Source: Gracilinema caldarium DSM 7334 (GTDB taxonomy: Bacteria > Spirochaetota > Spirochaetia > Treponematales > Breznakiellaceae). From it: a DNA stretch of 64,000 nucleotides. The translations under genes and the position numbers were made by a program. Under the pieces are notes generated by a model. It made no database searches, was not told where the DNA came from, and saw only the letters and a program-made list of their open reading frames with translations. Of this stretch, positions 1 through 9,514 are shown piece after piece. Numbering within the stretch: position 1 is the first letter of the stretch; every line of letters starts with the position of its first letter. The stretch lies in the NCBI RefSeq assembly GCF_000219725.1, contig NC_015732.1:248001-312000 (forward strand), written 5' to 3'.

Positions 1-1
1 T

Positions 2-913
2 AAGATCATTGAATATGATAATCCCGCCTACCTGCTGTTTCGCCAGGCCGCTGAACCGGTCCTTCTGGAACCCCTGAAACGGGACCTGGTGGTACGGCGG
101 CCCGCCGGAAGCCGGAGAGACCATGGCGGTACAGCCACGGCTATGCTCAGCCGGGCGGTGATGCACTATAGTGAATTCGAGGCGAAACCGGGGGATCGGC
201 TCATTTTCTTTTCCGATGGCGTGGCCCAATCCGGTATGGGAAGCCGGGCATACCCCCTTGGCTGGGGCATTCCCAGAATTCAGGCCCATGTGATGAAGCT
301 TATTCAGGAAACACCGGACATTTCGGCCCGAAAACTGGCCCAGGCAATCGTAAAGGAAGCAGAATCCCACGATGCCTACCATGCCAAGGATGACATAACC
401 TGTGCGGTGATTTACTTTAGAAAACCCCGGCGTCTGCTCTTAATGACCGGCCCTTCTATTGACCCTGAACGGGATGCGGAAATGGCTCAAATTTTCCGGG
501 ACTTTAAGGGCGCTAAGGTGCTTTGCGGCGGCACCACCGCAAGCATTATTTCCCGGGAATTAGGAAGGCCCATCAAGGTGAACCTGAAGAATATAGACCC
601 CAGCATTCCGCCAGCCTCGACCATGGAAGGGGCTGACCTGGTAACCGAGGGCATCATTACCTTGGGTAAGGTGGCAGAACTGCTGGAAAATCCCGCCACA
701 GCAGAGCGATACCGGGTAAACCCGGCGACCCAGCTAACGGAACTGCTTTTGAATTCCGATTGCATCGAATTTGTGGTGGGAACAAAAATTAATGAAGCCC
801 ACCAGGACCCGACCATGCCGGTAGAGCTGGAAATACGGAGAAATATCATCAAACGTATAGCAGGATTGCTCGAAGAAAAGTATCTTAAGGAAATCCAAAT
901 CCGTTTTATATAG
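2..913 (+). CDS. SpoIIE-type PP2C protein phosphatase (5' end outside window)
   Basis: The reading frame is open from base 2, so the N-terminus lies upstream of the window; the GTG at 89 is internal. The visible part has the end of a SpoIIE/PP2C fold: the RLIFFSDGV motif, then DDITCAVIYF, where the paired aspartates typically bind metal. About 160 further residues of no assigned domain follow. SpoIIE phosphatases dephosphorylate serine or threonine on partner-switching proteins. The gene lies 11 bp before a [2Fe-2S] protein and a hydrogenase, an arrangement known from fermentative anaerobes, so it probably signals about or regulates the hydrogenase. That role is inferred from context. Confidence 0.85.
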   Translation, partial: KIIEYDNPAYLLFRQAAEPVLLEPLKRDLVVRRPAGSRRDHGGTATAMLSRAVMHYSEFEAKPGDRLIFFSDGVAQSGMGSRAYPLGWGIPRIQAHVMKLIQETPDISARKLAQAIVKEAESHDAYHAKDDITCAVIYFRKPRRLLLMTGPSIDPERDAEMAQIFRDFKGAKVLCGGTTASIISRELGRPIKVNLKNIDPSIPPASTMEGADLVTEGIITLGKVAELLENPATAERYRVNPATQLTELLLNSDCIEFVVGTKINEAHQDPTMPVELEIRRNIIKRIAGLLEEKYLKEIQIRFI

Positions 914-924
914 AGGAGCCATAT

Positions 925-1188
925 ATGAGTGAAACCATTGTCAAAGTCGTTGTCTGTTCCGGTACGGCCTGTTACGTCATGGGCGGTTCTGAACTACTGC
1001 TTTTAGATGACCACATCCCCGCCAAATGGAAGGGCCGGGTGGAATTGGAAGGTTCACCCTGCCTTGGGTTTTGCAAGGACAAGGCCAGCGGCAAAGCCCC
1101 CTTTGCCATGATCGATGGGGAACTGATTCCCCAGGCAACAATCCCTGAAATACTGCGAAAGATTGGAGAAAAATTAGGAGACCGATGA
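925..1188 (+). CDS. Thioredoxin-like [2Fe-2S] ferredoxin
   Basis: An 87-residue protein with four cysteines arranged as C11-x4-C16 and C46-x3-C50, the pattern of the thioredoxin-like [2Fe-2S] fold (NuoE/HndA C-terminal type). A GAGGAG ribosome site precedes the ATG. The gene overlaps the hydrogenase start by 4 bp (ATGA), so the two are probably translationally coupled. It likely passes electrons to or from the hydrogenase. The partner is inferred from position. Confidence 0.88.
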   Translation: MSETIVKVVVCSGTACYVMGGSELLLLDDHIPAKWKGRVELEGSPCLGFCKDKASGKAPFAMIDGELIPQATIPEILRKIGEKLGDR

Positions 1189-2690
1189 TGCACTATAACA
1201 ACAATGCCGCCCTGGTAAAACGGGAGCTATTAATATCGCTCATCAAATTGATGCTCGAAGACCGCCTCGAAGAAGGTATCGATAAGATTCCCTATGAGAT
1301 GACCCGGGACCCGGATTATCAGCCCATACGTTGCTGTGTGCACCACGACCGGGAAATTCTTAAGAGCCGCTTGCTCGCCCGTCTGGGCTTTTCAGTAGAA
1401 CAGTATGTTGATGACGGTACCCCCCTGTCGGTCTATGCCAGGGAAGCCTTGGCGCGGGAACGCATTTCTGCCCCGATTCTTACGGTGCTCGACGAAGCCT
1501 GCAATGCCTGTGTTAAGACCCAGTTCATGGTGACCAATGCCTGTCAGGGTTGTCTTGCCCGGCCCTGTATGATGAACTGCCCCAAAAAGGCGGTGACCAT
1601 AGTGGACGGTCATGCGGTCATCGATAAGGATAAGTGTGTAAACTGCGGCATTTGTCAGCAGGTTTGTCCCTACCATGCGATTATTAAAATCCCCGTTCCC
1701 TGCGAAGAAGCCTGTCCGGTGGGGGCCATTTCAAAGGATGCAAATGGCAAAGAACGGATTGATTATGAAAAATGTATCTTCTGCGGCAATTGTATGAGGG
1801 AGTGCCCCTTCGGCGCCATGATGGACAAATCCCAGATTATCGATGTCCTTGCGGCCAAAAAGCGGGGTAAAAAACTGGCAGCCCTCTTCGCACCGGCTGT
1901 GGCAGGGCAGTTCAAGGCATCCCTGGGCAAACTGGTTGCCGCTCTGGAAAAGGCAGGATTCGACGCAGTCTATGAGGTAGCCCTGGGGGCGGATATTACC
2001 GCAGAAAAGGAAGCCCATGAGTTTGCTGAACGGATGGAACGGGGTGAACCCTTTATGACTACAAGCTGTTGTCCCGCCTATGTGGAGGCAGTCCGGAAAC
2101 ACCTGCCTGCTCTTAAACCTCGGGTTTCCGATACCAGGACACCAATGCACTATACTGCAGAAATCGCCACCAAAGAAAAGCCGGACCACCTGCGGGTCTT
2201 TATCGGCCCCTGTCTTGCAAAGCGTAAGGAAGGGATCGATGACTCCCTGGTCGATTATGTGCTTTCGGTCGAAGAAATTGGAGCCCTCTTTGTAGCCATG
2301 GGCATTGATGTAGCTGAAATGGAAGAAAAGCCCCTTGCGCAGGAAGCCCTTGCCGGGGGCCGCAGTTTTGCCTGGTCCGGCGGAGTCAGCTCTGCAGTAC
2401 AGGCCTACCTGCCCTCGCATATACCCTTTAAGCCGGAGGCTATCGACGGGCTAACCAAGGAAAGCTTTAAGGTGCTGAAAAGCTGGTCTGAAGGTAAAAA
2501 TACGGGGAACCTCCTGGAGGTGATGGCCTGTATGGGTGGCTGTGTAGCCGGCCCCTCAACTATCACCAACCCCAAAGTGGCGACCATGCAGCTGCGGAAA
2601 ATCGCCGAGTCAAGCAAGCCGGTAAATCCAGGGGCCGCGAACGCCGAAGTTAGGACCGCTGCGGCCGCAGCGCCAATAGGGGCGGTTTAA
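1185..2690 (+). CDS. [FeFe] hydrogenase catalytic subunit, group B-like
   Basis: Reversible proton reduction to H2 at an H-cluster. The N-terminal ~100 residues are unassigned. A cysteine-rich section covers residues 106-132, followed by ferredoxin motifs at 151-161 and 197-207 for [4Fe-4S] clusters. The three H-cluster signatures are TSCCP (293-297), IGPCLAKRKE (340-349) and EVMACMGGC (445-453). The second reads GPC instead of the MPC of the classical group A enzymes, which resembles the group B assignment. The last ~20 residues are an Ala-rich tail ending inside a short repeated DNA segment. Two tandem ATGs are possible starts (1185 or 1188), both behind AGGAG. Maturases HydEFG are not in the window. 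Confidence 0.92.
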   Translation: MMHYNNNAALVKRELLISLIKLMLEDRLEEGIDKIPYEMTRDPDYQPIRCCVHHDREILKSRLLARLGFSVEQYVDDGTPLSVYAREALARERISAPILTVLDEACNACVKTQFMVTNACQGCLARPCMMNCPKKAVTIVDGHAVIDKDKCVNCGICQQVCPYHAIIKIPVPCEEACPVGAISKDANGKERIDYEKCIFCGNCMRECPFGAMMDKSQIIDVLAAKKRGKKLAALFAPAVAGQFKASLGKLVAALEKAGFDAVYEVALGADITAEKEAHEFAERMERGEPFMTTSCCPAYVEAVRKHLPALKPRVSDTRTPMHYTAEIATKEKPDHLRVFIGPCLAKRKEGIDDSLVDYVLSVEEIGALFVAMGIDVAEMEEKPLAQEALAGGRSFAWSGGVSSAVQAYLPSHIPFKPEAIDGLTKESFKVLKSWSEGKNTGNLLEVMACMGGCVAGPSTITNPKVATMQLRKIAESSKPVNPGAANAEVRTAAAAAPIGAV

Positions 2691-2756
2691 GCCACTGCCC
2701 CGGTAGACCTGATAAGGCCGGTCCCGCTCGCAAAGGCGGCTTAAACCACTGCCCCG
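2681..2756. repeat. Imperfect 22-bp direct repeat at the hydrogenase stop codon
   Basis: Two copies of a 22-bp GC-rich sequence (2681-2702 and 2735-2756) differ at two positions. The first contains the hydrogenase TAA. The sequence GCGGCCGC also occurs twice nearby (about 2660 and 2820), once in the hydrogenase tail and once at the end of the SEC-C gene. This suggests local duplication that extended the hydrogenase tail. No clear terminator is visible. Confidence 0.6.
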
Positions 2757-2811
2757 TTCACGAAGGCGCCCGCAGGCCGTCTGTGCCGCTATACCAGGGA
2801 GCGGTTTGGGC

Positions 2812-3303
2812 TCAGGCGCTGCGGCCGCAGCAGTGTTTATATTTCTTGCCGCTGCCGCAGGGGCAGGGATCGTTGCGGCCCACCTTGGGGGCGGCCCGGA
2901 CGATGGTGGTGGGTACAATTTCACCCTTTTCATAAAGCCAGGTACCGTCTATTTTTTTAAAGTAAGCCCGCTCATGGTGCACATCCTTAAGTCCATCCAG
3001 GGCGTAGGCCGCCTCGAACTCAACCACCCCTTCGGTGTCGGCCGGGCCTCCCTTTTCGGTGGAAACAATCTTTAAGCCGAGCCATTGGGATTTTTCGCTC
3101 CAACTGCGGGTTTGCTCCATATCAATATCATCCCGGCCTTCGGGAACACAGGTATCCACAATATAATTGATGGCATGTTCCACATAGGCGGTGTAGCGGC
3201 TTCTCATCAGGGCTTCCGCGGTCGGGGCGGATTTTTTTCCGGAAATATAGACTTCACAGCAATCGCTGTAGGATTTTCCTGAACCGCAGGGACAGGTTTT
3301 CAT
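2812..3303 (-). CDS. YchJ-like protein with two SEC-C zinc-binding motifs
   Basis: About 163 residues. [14 protein letters not shown] motif lies at the N-terminus and [13 protein letters not shown] at the C-terminus, both SEC-C zinc-binding signatures as in the YchJ (UPF0225) family, with the NTF2-like YchJ middle between them ([14 protein letters not shown]). The ATG at 3303 is preferred over 3309, because GAGGAGG is correctly spaced only for the inner one. Molecular function is unknown; SEC-C motifs bind zinc and, in SecA, contact SecB. It converges on the hydrogenase operon. Confidence 0.88.
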   Translation of the reverse strand: MKTCPCGSGKSYSDCCEVYISGKKSAPTAEALMRSRYTAYVEHAINYIVDTCVPEGRDDIDMEQTRSWSEKSQWLGLKIVSTEKGGPADTEGVVEFEAAYALDGLKDVHHERAYFKKIDGTWLYEKGEIVPTTIVRAAPKVGRNDPCPCGSGKKYKHCCGRSA

Positions 3304-3386
3304 ATACATTCCTCCTCATAGACCTTCACATGATGCTTATGGTACAAGTACAGTATACATAACTTAATTTCTTAGCAAGGTATACC

Positions 3387-4304
3387 ATGCAGACAAGAAC
3401 CATCGCATTGCTTGCCATACTCGGGGCTGTTGTTTTTTGGGGCCTTTCTTTTATTTCCATTAAAATTGCCGTGGTAGTTTTACCACCCATGACTTTAGGG
3501 GCCTTTCGGTTTTTTCTCGGAACCATCCTGCTCTTTTTTATCAAGGGCCGCCTTGCTCCGGATGAAAGGCTTCACCGGGAAGACATCCCTTATCTGGCAG
3601 GTGCTGGTTTAATCGGCGTAACCGCCTATTTTTTCTTTGAAAATAATGGGGTTGCCCGGGTCAGCGCTTCTGAAGCATCTATCATCATTGCAGCTATTCC
3701 TGTTCTTTCTATGTTGATGGAACGGTTCCTGCCCCCCAGAAAGCCCCTGCGTCTGCACCGCTGGGCTGGGGCGGCTTTGTCTATAGTCGGCGTATACCTG
3801 GTCGTTTTACCTTCTCTTCCCTCTGCGGGACCTCTCCGGACAGCTTCTGATCCAATGGGGTATCTCTTTATGCTTGGTGCAGCCCTCAGCTGGGTTGGCT
3901 ATGCCCTTCTCACCCAGGGGCTTTCGGCTAAACGGTCCCGGATCTACATTGTGTTCTGGCAGTCTGTTTTTGGCTTCCTCGGCTTTATCCCCTTTGCAGT
4001 GTTTGAAAAGCCCCTCTGGACAGAGCTTTCCTGGAGCGTCCTGGTCCATGTGGCATATCTAGGTATCTTCTGTTCTGCCCTGGGGTACTGGTTTTATGTC
4101 TATGCCCTCCAGTATCTTGGTGTCGGCACCTCCTCGGTGTTCATCAACCTGATACCGGTGGTTACAGTGGTGGCGGGCTTTTTTGTCCTTGGTGAACGCC
4201 TTGTGTCTTTACAGTGGTGGGGCGCCCTTGCGGTCATTTCCGGGGTCTATTTGGCAACCTGGCATGACCGCACTGTGGTAACGGTGCAACAGGAGACAGA
4301 TTAA
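3387..4304 (+). CDS. EamA/DMT-family transporter
   Basis: A 305-residue, strongly hydrophobic protein with about ten membrane helices forming the two EamA repeats characteristic of drug/metabolite permeases (residues ~8-140 and ~158-295). Sequences such as WGLSFISIKIAV near the start and FINLIPVVTVVAG in the second repeat are typical. The family exports amino acids, metabolites or nucleotide sugars. The substrate cannot be predicted here. It stands alone, and an AAGG ribosome site precedes the ATG. Confidence 0.88.
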   Translation: MQTRTIALLAILGAVVFWGLSFISIKIAVVVLPPMTLGAFRFFLGTILLFFIKGRLAPDERLHREDIPYLAGAGLIGVTAYFFFENNGVARVSASEASIIIAAIPVLSMLMERFLPPRKPLRLHRWAGAALSIVGVYLVVLPSLPSAGPLRTASDPMGYLFMLGAALSWVGYALLTQGLSAKRSRIYIVFWQSVFGFLGFIPFAVFEKPLWTELSWSVLVHVAYLGIFCSALGYWFYVYALQYLGVGTSSVFINLIPVVTVVAGFFVLGERLVSLQWWGALAVISGVYLATWHDRTVVTVQQETD

Positions 4305-4342
4305 AGACAGATTAAAACAGGAGCCCACGATGGGTGCCCTGC

Positions 4343-7246
4343 TTACCATTCCAGGGAAAGGGCAAAACCTAACTGAAAATCATTATTAGGTTCCTGGTCC
4401 TGTAGGTTCGACAGTTTAACCGCGGCCCAGAAATAGGGTGAGTACCGCAAGGGCGCCATAGTTATTGGTGTCGCTGATACTACAGTCCCGATCTTTAGTA
4501 GCATGGAATGATGCCCATAGATATTGTTCGATAATTCATATCCTGCCGTCTGCAGGTTGCTTTCAGCAACAGTCTCATAGAGCACCCATCGGTAGGCCGC
4601 AGTTGCGAAAAGGCGGTTCAGGTAAAGATGGGAAATATTGGACTGAGTTTCAAAGGAAAACAGTTTTACCTCAAGTTCTCCGCCTGTAACCCAGGGCAAG
4701 TTTCCAGGAGCTTGTGAAGCATATTCCGTAGCAGCCACATCAGCAAAGGGAATATTTTCAAAAGAAGGATTTTTACCATCCAACGATAGTCCTTGTTTAT
4801 CCCATGCTGCATAAAGAGAACCCCGTAGACCAAACCAGGCAAATATCGTTTCTTTGCATTCCCTCAGAGTTGTATCGAGTCTACCTGAGTTTGGTTCATT
4901 GGTTGCGCGGACATAAAGATCCAAGCCAAGACCATTCCCAAATAATTGCCAAGGTTTGCGATAGAGGTTAGAAATGCCTAGGCTTATTCCATATGTCCAA
5001 AGAGGGTGTTCATAGGTCCATTGATAGGCGCTACTCTCATTTTCTGGGTTATAAGCTGCAAGGAGCATGGCAATTGATGGTATTAGATGCAGATTAAATA
5101 TTCCGTCTCCCAGGGAAATGGTGAGAGGACTTTCAATACTAGCTCTGGTTGCCCGATACATAAGGTATCCTTTGTCTGAGTCTATCCCTTCAATTTTATC
5201 AGAAAAGGAACTTACAACTGGGAACCCCAGGTTCAGCGATGTCCAGGCAATATCAAAGTAACCGAGTTTTCCTACAAGATCACCACCAGCATTAATAAAA
5301 ATTATATTAGTGTCTGTTGGGTCCATGAAAAAGGTGATAATGCCCATACCATCAATACGAATATGGTTATCCACATTGTTGATGAGTGGTACCGGGAGCC
5401 AAAATTTAAGGGGATTTAAGTACCGCACCGGATTATACGCTGCTTCTTTTTGCTTAGGTTGAGATGATGAAAGCGAGACTGGTTGATTGATTTCTTCAGT
5501 TCCAAAATCCAATGGAACAAGCCGGAACCTTGTATATGTACCTTCATCTGACATTGGGTAACGGGCAAGGGTATCCCAGGTGCTTCCATCTGAACAATAC
5601 AGGATGCTTTCACCGGTTTGCACCGGTAATAGGACACCCCCAAAACGATCGACATTAGAGAAAAATAGAGCCTTTTCAGTATTCTCAGCATCAAGATTAA
5701 GGCTTCCTAGTTTATAAAAGCGGTAATCATGATTAAAAGCAAAGAAAAGGGTGCTTCCCTTATTGGAAAGATTTCGAATATAGCGCCAACGGTCAACATC
5801 ATCTGAAAGATCTGTCTGGACACTGTAAAAGGCTTGTTCATCAATGTTAAAAATCGCAAGCTTCCGTATGCCCTTACTACTAACAATAAGGGCAATCCGG
5901 TTATCATCAATGGGAACAGGCTTTGAGAAGAGTATCTGCTCAGTACCGGAAGCCAGGCGATGCCGCTGCCCTGCACGGTCTATATACACAAGGTCGGTGG
6001 TATGAAGATGAGCGGCGATACCGACGACCCCATCGCGGAAGTAACTTGCATTGTACAGACCGGTCCATTCTCTCCCTGTTGCCTTTCCCGCCGTGGTATA
6101 CTCCCCTACCACTGCCGTTGCACGTGCCCCTGAATACCGATAATAGGAAAGAAGTAAATGGTCCTGATTCGTATTGAGGGTAATCTCATACACAGAGTCA
6201 GGCACTGAACGAATCCGTTGTACTTTGGCCTTTTGACCTAGCTGAGGAATATCAAGTTTAAATAGAATTTGTTCTTTACTATCGATACCGTAAACCCCAT
6301 TATCAGCTGCTGTAAGGCACCTTATTTGTAATCCCTGCACGAGGATATCCGATGGTTCAAGGGGTTGAACCGTATCACTTTGATAGGTTTTTAAAAAATT
6401 CTGCCATGCATCTTTCAGTGGAGTGTGATAGGTGTCCTTAAAAATCCGAGCAAAACCATAGTTATAATAGAACAGAGAGAGGGGAATCCGCGCCCCCATA
6501 GCCCTCCAGAGTTCTCCATAGGTATCCATTCCATAGGTTTTCTGAAGCCAGGCAGAAAAAAGGCCTCCATACTCATAGTAAGCTCTATCCAATGGTGGGA
6601 GATCGTAAACGCCACTAGCCTGAAAGGGTGAAAGGGGGCGTTTTTCCAGGACGGCCTGTCGAATCCGCTGTTGTATAAGGGGATCGTTCGCTCTGCCATA
6701 CCCATCGAGACTCTCAAAACTAACCGTAACCCCCTCGATCATATACATAGGCGCTGTCAACAAAGTTGGAGTAGCCCAGGATCCAAAGATGTTATGAAGC
6801 CCTTTCAAAAAGCCTCCACGACTACTTAAGGAAATAGCATGGGTGAGTTCGTGAAGAAAGAGAGATCGGAGGGGATCCTGAAAGGTGGTCCACTCTATGT
6901 CCATAGGTGTATCAAAGAGGACTATGTGTGGATACGGTACAGCTGCCATATATCCATTAAACTCGTCCGTATCGGGAGTAATGGTCACAGGGATCCGATC
7001 TGGTACGGTAATTCCCAAAAGACTAGATACCTCTGAGTACACTTCATCGGCAAAGCTTGCAAGCCTCATGGCAGTAGGACGAGATTGTTCAGAGTAAATA
7101 ATATCAAAATGGGTTGTCTTCAGAACAAAGAGCTTTGTAAAAGGTTTAAAGTTCTGACCATAAATTATCGGGGTAATGAGAAGCAATAGACTAAAAAAAA
7201 AGAGACTCTTGTCGATACTTTTGTTCTTAGTAGTCGGTAATTTCAT
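4343..7246 (-). CDS. Exported HExxH metalloprotease-like protein with predicted propeller and barrel regions
   Basis: About 967 residues from the preferred start at 7246, which gives a clean signal peptide (charged N-terminus, FFFSLLLLITPIIYG core). The frame stays open to 7327, but the upstream residues are unlike a signal peptide and neither start has a clear ribosome site. Residues ~45-300 resemble gluzincin proteases with HELTH at 132-136. The middle (~350-640) has repeated short strand-rich segments suggestive of a beta-propeller. The rest is alternating hydrophobic/aromatic sequence ending in tryptophan, as in outer-membrane barrels. A surface or periplasmic envelope role is likely; the substrate is unknown. 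Confidence 0.75.
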   Translation of the reverse strand: MKLPTTKNKSIDKSLFFFSLLLLITPIIYGQNFKPFTKLFVLKTTHFDIIYSEQSRPTAMRLASFADEVYSEVSSLLGITVPDRIPVTITPDTDEFNGYMAAVPYPHIVLFDTPMDIEWTTFQDPLRSLFLHELTHAISLSSRGGFLKGLHNIFGSWATPTLLTAPMYMIEGVTVSFESLDGYGRANDPLIQQRIRQAVLEKRPLSPFQASGVYDLPPLDRAYYEYGGLFSAWLQKTYGMDTYGELWRAMGARIPLSLFYYNYGFARIFKDTYHTPLKDAWQNFLKTYQSDTVQPLEPSDILVQGLQIRCLTAADNGVYGIDSKEQILFKLDIPQLGQKAKVQRIRSVPDSVYEITLNTNQDHLLLSYYRYSGARATAVVGEYTTAGKATGREWTGLYNASYFRDGVVGIAAHLHTTDLVYIDRAGQRHRLASGTEQILFSKPVPIDDNRIALIVSSKGIRKLAIFNIDEQAFYSVQTDLSDDVDRWRYIRNLSNKGSTLFFAFNHDYRFYKLGSLNLDAENTEKALFFSNVDRFGGVLLPVQTGESILYCSDGSTWDTLARYPMSDEGTYTRFRLVPLDFGTEEINQPVSLSSSQPKQKEAAYNPVRYLNPLKFWLPVPLINNVDNHIRIDGMGIITFFMDPTDTNIIFINAGGDLVGKLGYFDIAWTSLNLGFPVVSSFSDKIEGIDSDKGYLMYRATRASIESPLTISLGDGIFNLHLIPSIAMLLAAYNPENESSAYQWTYEHPLWTYGISLGISNLYRKPWQLFGNGLGLDLYVRATNEPNSGRLDTTLRECKETIFAWFGLRGSLYAAWDKQGLSLDGKNPSFENIPFADVAATEYASQAPGNLPWVTGGELEVKLFSFETQSNISHLYLNRLFATAAYRWVLYETVAESNLQTAGYELSNNIYGHHSMLLKIGTVVSATPITMAPLRYSPYFWAAVKLSNLQDQEPNNDFQLGFALSLEW

Positions 7247-7389
7247 AGAAAATAAAATAGTGCAACGCTTGTAGTAATTCAAGTTAACGATAACAAAATG
7301 CTTTTCCATCGGTTTTATACCATGCATTAATTCATTGGGTGATATGTTAAACAGTTGACCAGTTTAGCATTGCAGGATATGGTACTTTT

Positions 7390-8673
7390 ATGCACGAATA
7401 CCTTATAGAAGGCGGAAAGCCCCTTTCAGGAACCATAACCGCCAGTGGAAATAAAAATGCAGCCCTTCCCTGTATTGCTGCAGCCCTCTTAACCGATCAA
7501 CCGGTCGTTTTAAAAAATATACCCGCTATCGAAGATGTCCAGGTCATGCTGGAAGTCTACAAAGCTCTTGGTGGAACCGTGGAGCCCATCGGGCACAATG
7601 CATACCGGCTCACTGTGACGAATATAGTGAGCGATGAAATTCCTGTAGCCCAGGCAAAAAAGATCCGGGCTTCCATTCTCTTTGCCGGCCCCATGCTTGC
7701 CCGTAACGGCCGGGTGGTTCTGCCACCTCCCGGCGGTGATGTTATCGGCCGTCGCCGGCTCGATACCCACTTCCTGGCCCTTACCGAACTGGGCGCCCAG
7801 GTAGAGATAAACGGTTCCTTTGTATTTACAGCATCTCGTCTGCAAGGGGCCGACATCTTCCTGGATGAAGCCTCGGTAACCGCCACCGAAAACGCAATCA
7901 TGGCTGCGGTGCTCGCGAAGGGCCGCACCCTTCTCACCAATGCGGCCAGTGAACCCCATGTGCAGGATCTCTGTAAGATGCTGGTATCCATGGGTGCTCG
8001 CATATCAGGGATTGGTTCCAATGTGCTCACCATCGATGGGGTCGAGCGGCTTTCAGGCACCGAATTTGCCATCGGTGCTGACTTTATGGAAGTTGGTTCC
8101 TTTATAGGCCTTGCTGCAGCCACCAGGAGCGAACTTACCATCACCAATACCCGTCCTGAGGATTTACGGCCTGCAAAGATAGCCTTTGGCAAACTCGGGA
8201 TTCAGTGGGAGGTTGATGGAACTACAATCCATATTTCTAAACAGCAATCCCTTAAGGTGAATACCGATTTGGGCGGTATGATACCGAAAATCGATGATGC
8301 TCCATGGCCAGGCTTTCCGCCGGATTTAACCAGTATCATTACTGTCGTCGCGACCCAGGTGGAAGGCACTGTGCTTATCCATGAAAAGATGTTCGAGTCC
8401 CGTATGTTTTTTGTGGATAAGTTAATTGGGATGGGAGCCCGGATTGTACTTTGTGATCCCCATCGGGCTGTTGTCACCGGTCCTGCCCGACTTACGGGAT
8501 CGGAGCTTACTTCTCCGGATGTGCGGGCTGGCATGGCTATGGTCATTGCAGCCCTTGCAGCAGAGGGAAAGAGCCTTATCCGTAATGTGTACCAGATTGA
8601 ACGGGGATATGAACACCTGGTGGATCGCCTTGCTACTCTGGGTGCGAATATCAAGCGGATTAACGAGTGTTAA
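7390..8673 (+). CDS. murA: UDP-N-acetylglucosamine 1-carboxyvinyltransferase
   Basis: Transfers enolpyruvate from PEP to UDP-GlcNAc, the first committed step of peptidoglycan synthesis in the cytoplasm. At 427 residues it has normal family length. The PEP-binding Lys-Asn pair is present in SGNKNAALP (19-27). The active-site loop reads PPPGGDVIGRR with Asp117 where most bacteria have cysteine (GGC). That cysteine is the fosfomycin attachment site, and an Asp at this position is known from mycobacterial, chlamydial and Borrelia MurA, which are naturally fosfomycin-insensitive. The gene appears monocistronic. Confidence 0.96.
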   Translation: MHEYLIEGGKPLSGTITASGNKNAALPCIAAALLTDQPVVLKNIPAIEDVQVMLEVYKALGGTVEPIGHNAYRLTVTNIVSDEIPVAQAKKIRASILFAGPMLARNGRVVLPPPGGDVIGRRRLDTHFLALTELGAQVEINGSFVFTASRLQGADIFLDEASVTATENAIMAAVLAKGRTLLTNAASEPHVQDLCKMLVSMGARISGIGSNVLTIDGVERLSGTEFAIGADFMEVGSFIGLAAATRSELTITNTRPEDLRPAKIAFGKLGIQWEVDGTTIHISKQQSLKVNTDLGGMIPKIDDAPWPGFPPDLTSIITVVATQVEGTVLIHEKMFESRMFFVDKLIGMGARIVLCDPHRAVVTGPARLTGSELTSPDVRAGMAMVIAALAAEGKSLIRNVYQIERGYEHLVDRLATLGANIKRINEC

Positions 8674-8719
8674 AAGTTTTACTAAAAATGCTCAGCATTT
8701 TAATAGGCTCTCCCCAGTG

Positions 8720-9514
8720 TTATAGATTGTGTTTGAATGAGGGTTCCCTATTTTCTGACAGGACTTTTTTATAGGCTTGTCGGATTGTAATAAATTGTTC
8801 CTCGGCGGCTTGTTGCTCTGCTTCTGAAAGCAAGGATAAGCGATCTGGATGGTACTGCAGGGCAAGCCGTCTGAAGCTCTTTTTTATTTCCTTAACCGAA
8901 GCCCCCGGTGCAACTCCGAGAATATACCAGGGTGAGTCTTTGTTAATCTTTTCTGTTTCCGGAGCGATTACCTGAGTAATTCTATGAAGGCGTTCCCACT
9001 TCCCTGATGAGTATTTGGTAACTAATTCCTGAAGTGTAAACAGGGCTTGTTCCGGATTTACATCCTCTTTCAATCGAGCCTTTAGGCTTTCTGCCAGAAG
9101 GTCTACATTCAGCAGGTCCTGATTATCCCGTGCAAGTCGGCAGAGCATTTCGATATGGGGCCAGTCACTGAGGGTCCCATGAAACAGATTCAGAGCCTTT
9201 TCTACTATCGCCTTTTGAGACAATTCCGTCCCCTGTGTTGGCTCCGGTATGATGCAGTACACTGCGAGAGCACAAAAGGCAGTAATGCCAGGTTTCAGTT
9301 CTTTCTTAAAACGGGGATCCGCCTGGATAAGGTAGCTTGTAATTGACCGCTCCAAAAGAAATTGCTGTAGGATAGGTTCCAGTAGGATTCCGATAAGCAG
9401 TCCAATGAAAGCGGTAAAGATCCCCCCTATGAGGCCAATTATAAATCCAAAAATTACTAGGAAATGGATTCGTATCCAGAGATTGATCCAATTCCACAGT
9501 TTTTTGAAACTCAT
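8720..9514 (-). CDS. Membrane-anchored J-domain protein (DjlA-like layout)
   Basis: A 264-residue protein. Residues ~18-48 form a glycine-rich membrane segment. Residues ~55-185 are helical, resembling the TerB-like region of DjlA. The C-terminus (~193-255) is a J-domain with the essential HPD at 222-224. J-domains stimulate DnaK ATPase, here presumably at the cytoplasmic face of the inner membrane. The start overlaps the upstream stop (TAATG), so it is translated together with the TPR protein. It is the last gene of a three-gene leftward operon. Confidence 0.88.
   Translation of the reverse strand: MSFKKLWNWINLWIRIHFLVIFGFIIGLIGGIFTAFIGLLIGILLEPILQQFLLERSITSYLIQADPRFKKELKPGITAFCALAVYCIIPEPTQGTELSQKAIVEKALNLFHGTLSDWPHIEMLCRLARDNQDLLNVDLLAESLKARLKEDVNPEQALFTLQELVTKYSSGKWERLHRITQVIAPETEKINKDSPWYILGVAPGASVKEIKKSFRRLALQYHPDRLSLLSEAEQQAAEEQFITIRQAYKKVLSENREPSFKHNL

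Noticed and set aside
2610-2933. 107-residue Arg/Pro/Ala-rich frame on the - strand
   Set aside because: It results from GC-rich repeats and overlaps two better-supported genes.
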